DNA from: Polietes domitor | Lineage: Eukaryota > Arthropoda > Insecta > Diptera > Muscidae | Direction of reading: 5' to 3' | Assembly: GCA_947397865.1 (NCBI GenBank) | Contig: OX377620.1 | Span: 117,899,085-117,963,084 of the forward strand | DNA: 64,000 nt | Shown: positions 55,480 through 64,000 of the stretch, one piece after another | Numbering within the stretch: the stretch's first letter is position 1 | How the letters are laid out: every line of letters begins with the position of its first letter | Made by a program: the position numbers and the translations under genes | Notes under the pieces: generated by a model | What the model saw: the letters and a program-made list of their open reading frames with translations, nothing else | The model's database searches: none | Told to the model about the DNA's origin: nothing

Positions 55480-56510
55480 ACAAGTAAGGTAAGGCTAAAT
55501 TCGGGCCGACTATATGATACCCTTCACTATCTACGCCATTCAATTCAATTTGGTGAGGATTTTGGAAAAAGTGACATTTGCATGAAACCTATATATAAAT
55601 CTGAAATAAATCCGACTTTACCCATTTTCACTATATATGTTTCTATTTGTAATATAAGGTATTGTGTCAAATTTGAGCAAAATCACTTAATTTATGTAGT
55701 TCTTAGAGTAGAAAAAGTCAAATGGAGGGTGATATTTACATGGGAGCTACTTATAAATCTAAACCGATTTGACTCATATTCACCAGAGATGTTTCTAGTT
55801 CAAAAATAAGGTGTTGTGGCAAATTTGAAGAAAATCTGTCAAAATATATGGTTTCGGAAGCGGAAAACGTCAAATCGGGAGCGCGAAATATATGTAGGGG
55901 CCATATATAAATCTGAATCGATCTGACCCACTTTCACAGATAGATGTTTCTAGTTGAAATATAATGTATTGTCAAATTTGATCTAAATCGGTAGAATTAT
56001 GTGTTTTGTGGTTTTCTAGTCTAGAAAAAGTCAAATTGGGGAGCGAAATAAAATCTGAACCGATCTCACCAACTTCCAGCGCACACATGATTTTAGTTGT
56101 ACACAAGGTGGTGAGCAAAATTTAAACAAAGTCGGTTAAAATATGTGGTTTCTACAACAGAAACAGTCAAATCAGGAGCGATATTTATATGTAGCTATAT
56201 AAATATAAATCTGAACCGATCGGCCCACTTGCCAAATTGGAAGAAAATCGAGGGGATATCTAGAGAAGAAAAAGTAAAGCCGGGATAGTCATTTGTATGA
56301 GAGCTATATATAAATCTGAACCGATTTGACTCATTTTCAGCACAGATGTTTCTAGTTTAAATATATGGTGTTGTGATAAAACGTAAAAAGTCAAATCGGG
56401 CCCGAAATCTGGACCGATCTGGCCCATCTTCACAATATGTGGTTTCTAGAGCGAAAAAAGTCAAATCGGGAGCAACATTTGTGCGGGGGATATATCTAAG
56501 ATTATTTAAA
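55480..56510 (-). mobile_element. Hairpin-tail repeat C5, 5'-truncated, joined to B3
   Basis: Its 3' end, the inverse of ACAAGTAAGGTAAGGCTAAA, starts where the 5' end of B3 stops. The hairpin is decayed (TTCGGGCCGAC). About six internal units of the C type follow (AAAGTCAAATCGGGAGCG, ATATATAAATCTGAACCGAT). It fades out near 56510 in A/T-rich DNA without the GGAC block. Confidence 0.7.
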
Positions 56511-56770
56511 ATACTTTCAAATTTTCTATTATTTTTATAAATGTTCAAATTTATTTAAAAAAGATATTCAAATTTATTTTTTGAAAAAAAAAAACTTTTT
56601 TAATTTTATATTGTTTTCTTTTTTTAAATTTATTTTTATTGCTTATATTGTTCAATTTTTATTTATTTTTATGGGAAAAATATTCATATTTATTCTTTGC
56701 AAAAAAATATTTTTTGAAAAAAAAAAAAATATAGAAAATTCAAATTTATTTTTTTGAAAATAAAAAACAT
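56511..56770. repeat. A/T low-complexity tract
   Basis: Alternating poly-A, poly-T and TTTATTTTT runs with CAAATTTATTTTT recurring at 56566 and 56740. The overlapping minus frames here (56652-56906) are products of composition. Confidence 0.6.
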
Positions 56771-59550
56771 ACAACATAACAGACCAACAATACATACAAA
56801 CAACAACAATACACACGAGGTACAGTGAAGACGGGACATGCCGTACAACAACAACCTTTGCATTGTTGCGAGCGATGCGAGCACATGCATAACATTGAAT
56901 TGGCAAAGTGAGATTTTTAGTGTGTCGACTTAGTTCGGTGGAATATTTTGTTTATCAGCGCTTCTCATTTGTGGTATGTGACCGCTGGTACTAATATGAA
57001 CCCTGATTTAAGTCAAAGACATACATTCGTTGCGAAAGTTCTGACGAGATGGGGTAGCGTCCATCGAAACTGCGCAGTCAACTTTTAGCTGCAACAATAA
57101 AGGTCTCACTTTGCCTTTTTGCTAATTTTGGGTTCTGCTGAAGACTTCAGCACAACCTTTGGTCTTAAACCAAAATAAATGACAACACAAACATCTTTTT
57201 AAAATTTCTCTTGTAAAAAGCTTCAATTTTGCTGTATATTGCTCCACTTAAGAACAATTTGGGAATTTCGAACATTTTCCTGGGCCCAGAACAAATATTT
57301 CTTAAAATTAAATCCACGAAATGTTCATATCTTTTATTTTGGGATGACAGACAACCATATATCGATTATTTCCCGTCGCTATATTTGATCTAGAATTTTC
57401 AATAAATTGTGTATGGCGACAACAGGTAGAAGCAGAACTTGTTTTAATATTTTGCAAGGTTAGGGATGCCTGCTATTCGGTAAATATGATGGAACTCTGG
57501 AATATCATGATATCATCTACTTACAAATCACGGAAATTTTAAATTGGTATCAAATTAACAAAATAACTAACAAAAGTTATATACTAAAGAACGACTATAT
57601 AGTTTTTTTTTAAAAATTATTTATATTTTTATTGTTAACACCTAGTAACATAAATCAAAAAGTCTTTCAAATATGATAAGAAACTAAATTTTGACATTGA
57701 ATTTGAATTTGACAATTTTTATTTTTTTCTTGAATATTTATTTTTTTAATACAGAAATATTTGAAGTTCCGTGCCATAACTCTTGCATACATTTCTCTCA
57801 AAAAAAGGAGTTTAATCGACAAATATTATATATTTGTTGTGGTTTTCTGTAAAAATGTACGCTGGTAGGGGCCAAAAGACACTTTGTATCTTCTTTGTCT
57901 TTACCCATGATCAGCTCTTCAATAATCGGCCTTTGAGAACTCTGTAATTTACATTTGAAAAGGCAAATGGTCTAATACACCCTGCCTAACATATCCTCTT
58001 GCATATAACGTAGTACGGCGAATGAGTAACATAAATTTTGCATTGCTCATACTACCCCATAGACGTATGAATTAATATTACTTATATCACCCATTATATT
58101 CTTCATAATGATTATAAAATAAATGTTGAGCCTCAAATGGATATTTTTTGTTTTATTAATTCGCTCAATACGAATATGAACTCTTTTAATATTTTTATGA
58201 TATTCCCAGATTTTTTTTCATTTTGAGATTTTATAAATAATTTTTTTTTTCGCTTAAGCGACACGCGAAAAGGGGTTGCTGCCTCTTCATTCCATACGCG
58301 AAACCATGACTTCTACTTACCGTAGTCAGTAGTACTACAAAGGTAAACTACAATGTTCTCCCTCACACCAAGAATCAAATTTAATTATATATGTATATTA
58401 CGTTACCATTAAATTCACTGCAACAACGAATTCGAGTTAACAAAAGCACTTTAAGGTAAATTAGTTTATGTCTCTCCCCCACTCCTTCGCACTCCGCATG
58501 CCATCCTCAGCACCAATTAATAAAGCATTTATTCTGCCCCAGCCCCCCTTGGTATACAAAGAGGACCAAAGAGTGGGGGAGGGGAGAGAGAGTAGAACTT
58601 AAGTGAATGAGAAATCCATTAGCAGCAAATAGGCGAGACATGCAACAAAAGCCAAGCCACGTAAACAATATTCACATTATACGATGGAAATTACAATAAT
58701 GTTACATGAAAATGCCGGGGAGCAGGAATGGTGGGAAATATGTATGACAAGACCACAACACAGCGACGAGAGAGATCATCCAACAGAAAATAATAACATG
58801 GTGTAGAACAAAAAAAAAAAATGAAACAGATGTGAAGCATAGTTGCAGTGGAAGAAAAAGAGATATGTGAATGGGAGCTATTGATACATGTGTGTTGAAG
58901 GACAATAGGTCCTGTGCGCGGAATAGACTTAAAGACCTATGATGTGAGAATGTTCGACACAACACTTAAATTATTTTTGTGTCAAATCTTACTCTTTTAT
59001 TATTACGTTTCAAAATAAAATATTTAATTTGATCGTTGGAAATTGTTTTTGTTACAATAATACAAAAATTAAAACGATACACCACTGCCCACTCTAATAA
59101 ATATATAATTATAAACGATTGCTTTTCAACAATTAAATTTTTCGATTTTTTTTCATTTCATTGCAGGTATGTGTACTGATTTCTTCTCAAAAAATCCCAT
59201 TCAGGTAAAGTCAATGAACATAAAAAATTGTCCTCATACACACAAATAAACATCATTATGTCTTCCGTAGAATTGGTTTGCTTTTAATTGAATTATTATG
59301 GAGAAAAAGAAAGAATGTCTATAAATTCTGAAAATAGAGACTAATCAAAACACTCAGTTTTCAATTTTCTGACTTGACATTTTCGAAGGTTGTAATTATT
59401 CAATAATTTATTGTAATTTTGCTGCAAGTCCTAGAAACGCGATATTGGTACCAAATGAAAGGGGGAAGAGATACAAAAAGTCAAAAGAAGGTCTCTGCAT
59501 GTAATCCTTAATTATCCTTCGAGACATACAGAATGTCACTTCCATAAATA
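56771..59550. other. Longest apparently single-copy stretch
   Basis: Contains an A(C)AACAACAA patch at 56795-56855, a poly-T stretch near 58240, and a GAGGGGAGAGAGAG patch at 58575. No repeat of the window's families is seen between about 56900 and 59500. The 87-codon minus frame (58702-58965) is hydrophobic and Phe-rich but reads through simple sequence. No exon is supported. Confidence 0.4.
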
Positions 59551-61263
59551 TCTATATATATAAAAGAGTTGCGTTACTGACTGACTGACTTATCATTGAC
59601 CAGCCCCCAAACCAAACGGCTGAAGCCAGGGTCATGAAATTTTCAGGGTAGTTCCCTAATATGACGTACGAAATTCGTACTCTTAGGGGGTAAAATGGCC
59701 CAAAAAATTGAAATTCGGTGTGTTCCTTGCACTGATCATGAAGCCGAGCTACAAATAGGGATTTTTCGAAATTTGTACTTTTAAGGGGCGAGCGGGACAA
59801 AAAGGGATGAAAATGGTACCAACTAAAGTATTACAGCTAGAAACGTGAAATTTGGTATGTAAGTTCCTCTGACCATATAGAAACAAAGTAAAATTAGATT
59901 TTTTCGAAATTTGTATTTTTAGGGGGCGAGCGGGACAAAAAGGGATAAAAATTGTACCAACTAATGTATTACAACTAGAATCGTGAAATTTTGTATGTAA
60001 ATTCCTCTGACCATATAGAAACGAAGTAAAAGTGAATTTTTCGAAATTTGTACTTTTAAGGGGCGAGCGAGACAAAAAGGGATAAAAATGGGACCAACTA
60101 AAGTATTGCAGATAGAATCGTGAAATGTCGTATGTAAATTCCTCTGACCATATAGAAGCGCAGTAAAATTCGATTTTTCGAAATTTGTACTTTTAGGGGG
60201 TGCGCGGGAAGAAAGGGATAAAAGTTGTACCAATTTAAGTATTGCAGCTATAGTCGTGAAATTTGGTATGTAAATTCCTCTGGCAACGTAGAAGTGCAAA
60301 AATCTAAATAAATTTTTCGAAATTTGTACTTGTTATGGGTGTGCGGAACAAAAAGGGATACAAATTGTATCCCTTTTTGGGTAAAATCCCTAGGGGGTAA
60401 AATGGCCCAAAAAATTGAAATTCGGTGTGTTCCTTGCACTGATCATGAAGCCGAGCTACAAATAGGGATTTTTCGAAATTTGTACTTTTAGAAGTGCAAA
60501 AATCTAAATAAATTTTTCGAAATTTGTACTTGTTATGGGTGTGCGGAACAAAAAGGGATACAAATTGTACCAACTATATTATTGTAGTTAGACTCGTGAA
60601 ATCCGGCGTGTAGATTTCTCCGATCATGTAGGCGCGCAACATACATGGATTTTTCGAAATTTGTTCATTTAAGGAATGAGAGGGGCAAAAAGGGATAAAA
60701 ATGGTACCAACTAAAGTATTACAGCTAGCATCGTGAAATTTGGTATATAAATTCCTCTGACCACATAGAAGCGCAGTAGTTTCGAAATTTGTACTTTTAA
60801 GGGGTGCGCGGGACGAAAAGGGATAAAAATGCTGTACAATGCTTTAATTACGTAAGCGCGGAACATAAATGGGTATTTCAAAATGTGTACTTAAAAGGGC
60901 GATACGGGACAACAAGGAATAAATGTGTTAGCAAATAAAGTGCATATTTTTAGAGGAAGCAAAAAAACATGTGTACTTTTTGGGAAAGAAGTGCAAAAAG
61001 TTATAAACTGGCTGGCTGAATCTAGAAACACGAGATCGAGGATATAAATGGTTGTAATTTTTTTCAAAACTTGGTAGAAAATTATAAAAATTATACCTAC
61101 GAAGCAGATCAGCTAAAATAGTGCATATCGACTGTATATGAGTGCTATGTTTCCAATTTACTATTTTAGAAAATTAAATTAAATAAATACTATCCAAAAA
61201 CAAAGACGGATAAAATTAACAAATAACTGACTTTTTCGCGTGCGAAGCAGCGAGTACTGCTAG
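59551..61263 (+). mobile_element. Helitron H3, complete non-autonomous copy (1,713 bp)
   Basis: The 5' end A|TCTATATATATAAAAGAG (59551), GTTGCGTTACTGACTGACTG next, and the 3' end CGCGTGCGAAGCAGCG, AGTACTG, CTAG|T (61260-61263). The 3' hairpin CGC(G)TGC-GAA-GCAGCG has six pairs with one bulged G, seven nucleotides before CTAG. Insertion between A and T without target duplication is the Helitron rule. The body is about nine tandem units of roughly 135-140 bp (CAAATTTCGAAAAATC, GGTACCATTTTTATCCC in inverse sense). No Rep/helicase is present. Minus-strand frames through the units are not genes. Confidence 0.9.
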
Positions 61264-61819
61264 TCGTGTATAAAATCCTTTGAATTCCATCCATTCTAAC
61301 TTTTCGACCGCCTTTTTAATAAAACAGACAATAAATTTAAGTATTTTATTTTAAAAAAACCCTTTCTATATTATGCCATATATCTACACATATGCCTTAT
61401 TAAATATTTTAATTAATATAACTATATATGACATTAGTTCAATCCATTGAATTCTTTCAATAATTTAGCAATGGTGAAGCGTTGCGGGGAACGCTACTAT
61501 TAGATAAAAGGCAAATATCATTGTCATTCGGTTTCTTCCGAATGGGAACAATCTTCGAAGTAGAAGTTATTCAATTAGTTGTTAAAAATTGTGGTCAAAT
61601 ATTCAAATGGCTTCATAGGGAGCCTGCTAAAAAATGATCCCTCAACATACCCAATGTAGGTATCTTTAATATACAATGTACCACTAATGTCTTCGTACAA
61701 CAGTTTGTAAAAACTTTATTTAAAGAAAACTGCAATGAGCAGGAAGTAAATTAAAAATCTTTTTTTTCAGTGTAGCAATACTAACTAATTCATTTTGGGC
61801 GTTCGTTTCAAAGTTATTA
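61264..61819. other. Spacer with a short GC hairpin
   Basis: AGCGTTGCGGGGAACGCT at about 61479-61496 is a six-pair hairpin followed eight bases later by TTAGA; it could be a decayed Helitron-like 3' end of another family. Otherwise AT-rich with no shared repeat. Confidence 0.35.
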
Positions 61820-63641
61820 AGTAAAAACAGAAAGAAGGAAAAAAAACGGGGTTAAGTTCGGCCGGGCCGAACTTTATATACCCTCCACCATGGATTGCAT
61901 TCCACAGAGGTTGTCGGTTTTCGTAGAAGTCCAGTAATATTACAGGAAAATATAAATTTTTTAATATAGTCAAACCAAAACAAATACAAATATTGAAAAA
62001 AATAATTGTATAAATAAATATATTATTTTAATTATTTCAAACCATTATTTATTTCAAAGCAAAAAATAAATATTCTTATATTTATATTTTCAAAAAGCTG
62101 AAATACCATAAATATTGGTAGATAGTGGTTGCTACACTTGGTACTATTTCCATTCTATTTTAGTTACAAAAATACAAATTTTGAAAATCCATTATATATA
62201 ACCTCACTTCATGATTCAATCAATTTTTGCCGTAAAAGAAAAATTACGAATTTGCGAAAAAAAACTTTTAATTTTGCGTGTCTCTGCAGTCAGAGGAATG
62301 TATACACCGAATTCCATGATTCCAGCTGCGCCCATTTGGTTGGTACCATTTTTACCCCTTTGACGTTTCTACGCAATTAGAATTTCATCATTCTAGCTGT
62401 AGTCGTTTAGTTGGTACTATTTTTATCCCTCTGTACCATTGTTTCCCTTGAAAAATCCGTTTATTTTCCGTGTCTACACACTCAGAGGAATGTATACTCC
62501 GAATTTCATGACTCTAGCTGCGGTCATTTGATTGGTACTATTTTTATCCCCTTTTTTCTTTTTAACCCCAAAAAGTGCGAATTTCAAAAATGAATTTCAT
62601 GACTCTAGCTGCGGTCATTTGATTGGTACTATTTTTATCCCCTTTTTCATTTTAACCCCAAAAAGTACGAATTTCGAAAAATCAGTTTATTTTCCGTGTC
62701 TACACACTCAGAGGAATGTATACTCCGAATTTCATGACCCTAGCTGCGGTCATTAGATTGGTACTATTTTTATCCCCTTTTTTCATTGTAACCCCAAAAA
62801 GTGCGAATTTAAAAAATCAGTTTATTTTCCGTGTCTACACACTCAGAGGAATGTATACTCCGAATTTCATGACTCTAGCTGCGGTCATTAGATTGGTACT
62901 ATTTTTATCTCTTTTTTTCATTTTAACCCCATAAAGTATGAATTTTGAAAAATCCGTGTATTTTACTTATCTATGCAATCAGAGGAATGTATACATCGAA
63001 TTTCATTATTCTAGGTACAGCCGTTTGGTTGGTACCATTTTTATCCCTCTATTCCCATTTTACCCCTTAAAAGTACGAATTTGGAAAAAAATAATTTTAT
63101 ACTCCTCTACTCAATTAGAGGAATGTGCACACCGAATTTCGTGTTTCTAGCTGTTGTCGTTTAATATGTACCATTTTTATCCATTTTTTTCCCCATTTCA
63201 CCCCCTACAAATAAGAATCACTTTATGGTGCACGTTTTTGCTATAAGGGGAAAGTGCGTACCAAATATCAAGCAAATATAAACAGACATCTTCAAAAAAC
63301 ATGCTTAAATACGCTAAAATATTAGGGATTATTATGGGTATTTTTAGTCCTTGTGAGGGAAAAAAATTTCCCTTTGGGCCGATTTCGCCCCGTTTCAAGC
63401 CCAACCGATCTACGACTATAAGACGCATTTATGGAAAATTTGAGCGTTCTAGCTCCTTTCGTTTAGATACTAGCGTGCTTTCAACAGACGGACGGACGGA
63501 CATGGCTAGATCGTCTTAGAATTTTATGACGATCAAGAATATATATACTTTATAGGGTCTCATGTCGATATTTCAAAGTGTTACAAACCGAATGAAAAAT
63601 TAGTATACCCTTATTCCGGAAGGTGGAGGGTATAAAAACAG
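61820..63641 (-). mobile_element. Hairpin-tail repeat B4, complete and longest copy
   Basis: On the minus strand: 5' end TTTTTATACCCTCCACC-type (to 63641), GACGGACGGACGGACATGG block, about eight internal units, the AAATACCATAAATATTGGTA flank, subterminal GGTGGAGGGTATATAAAG, and the palindrome GTTCGGCCCGGCCGAAC (61856-61872). Unit starts (GAATTTCAT) at 62592, 62727, 62862, 62998 and 63134 give a period of 135-136 bp; one short unit of 91 bp lies at 62501-62591. Units in the middle are almost identical, indicating recent unit duplication. Confidence 0.8.
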
Positions 63642-64000
63642 TAAGTCATTGTCCCATGTTTTTTTGCAAATGTTGAAATTCAATAACTTTTGTTCTAGTA
63701 AAAATTTTGAGTTCTGTAAAATGTTTCTCTCATATTTTAAGAGATTTTTTTCATTTTTTTACTTATTTGTTCATAATGCGCAGCAAAAAAATTTTATTTC
63801 GTGTTAAAAATATTTACCTCTTTCAGATTTTGAAATTAAAAAAAAACTAATTTCTTTTTTCGACATTGTCGAAATGTTCGTCCCATCTTTAAAGAGATTT
63901 TGCACTCGAATTATAAATTGAGGTTTCTTAGCTTTATTATGACGCCAAATAAAAAAATACCCTTCTTGACAAAAATATGACTTTGGGCTAACATAACTTT
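63642..64000. repeat. Interspersed repeat L, second copy
   Basis: Shares ordered motifs with 6770-7160 (AACTTTTGTTCTAGTAAAAA, CAGATTTTGAAATTAAAAAA, GAGATTTTGCACTCGAATTA). It lies directly beside the 5' end of B4. Confidence 0.5.

Noticed and set aside
62129..63150. Chain of overlapping frames with a repeated YSEFHDSSCGHL-like pattern
   Set aside because: They are translations of the 135-bp B units, which stay open because 135 is divisible by three. The same pattern appears in B1, B2, H1-H3 and free arrays in several frames, with frequent stops, so there is no sign of selection on protein.
1..64000. LINE or retrovirus-like reverse transcriptase
   Set aside because: No frame in the window contains reverse-transcriptase, integrase or capsid motifs such as a YxDD box. 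The mobile elements here are DNA/rolling-circle types and non-autonomous.

Overview
The window reads as a strongly AT-rich, gene-poor stretch of a higher-fly genome (Brachycera, plausibly a calyptrate such as a blowfly, house fly or stable fly). I see no convincing host exon, tRNA or rRNA. The only open reading frames I would defend are transposon-derived: four near-identical copies of a 132-codon frame from an internally deleted mariner. The fly assignment is an inference from the repeat types: mariner derivatives, a Helitron with A|TC...CTAG|T ends, and repeats with GGAC-rich blocks and TATACCCTCCACC ends. The interval could be intergenic or a large intron.

Layout. 1-2.5 kb: tandem array of CGATA/TATCG-rich units. 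4.4-6.8 kb: minisatellite array with GGTACC in most units. 7.6-9.7 kb: element E1 and hairpin-tail element B1. 10 and 16 kb: an inverted duplication. 11.4 kb: a small MITE. 11.6-14.1 kb: tandem family F followed by foldback G1. 14.2-15.1 kb: a 21-bp minisatellite broken by mariner copy 1. 16.2-20.2 kb: E2, a mariner remnant, family H and a reversed F array. 21.2-24.4 kb: a mariner fragment and Helitron H1 carrying two nested mariner derivatives. 25.2-27.4 kb: hairpin-tail element K with nested mariner copy 3 and a long inverted repeat. 27.4-28.3 kb: AT-rich tandem hairpins. 31.6-34.1 kb: truncated Helitron H2, a second mariner remnant and B2. 34.3-39.9 kb: foldback G2, a B fragment, a CTACTTTAAGG repeat, F array, G3 and amplified foldback arms. 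41-44.4 kb: G4, H family and C1. 46.3-51.8 kb: E3, C2 (with nested mariner copy 4), a second long inverted repeat, C3 and C4. 53.5-56.5 kb: F fragment, B3 and C5 joined end to end. 59.5-63.6 kb: complete Helitron H3 and B4.

The most interesting material is the mobile-element biology. (1) An in-frame mariner deletion fuses the N-terminal DNA-binding region directly to the C-terminal tail. It exists as four almost identical 619-bp copies and as one older, further-deleted derivative with the same junction. (2) Three repeat families (B, C, K) share one architecture (TATAC.CTCCAC-type 5' end, GGAC block, internal tandem units, matching inverted 3' motif, GC-rich terminal hairpin, TTACTTGTT-like tail), while hairpin and subterminal repeat sequences change together between families. 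They resemble non-autonomous Helentrons (HINE/DINE-like); that is an inference. (3) A Helitron and the B family carry the same roughly 135-bp internal unit. (4) Several long inverted repeats could form hairpin RNAs if transcribed.

All coordinates come from reading by eye. Repeat edges are approximate unless a target-site duplication or terminal dinucleotide is named. Family letters are local labels for this window.
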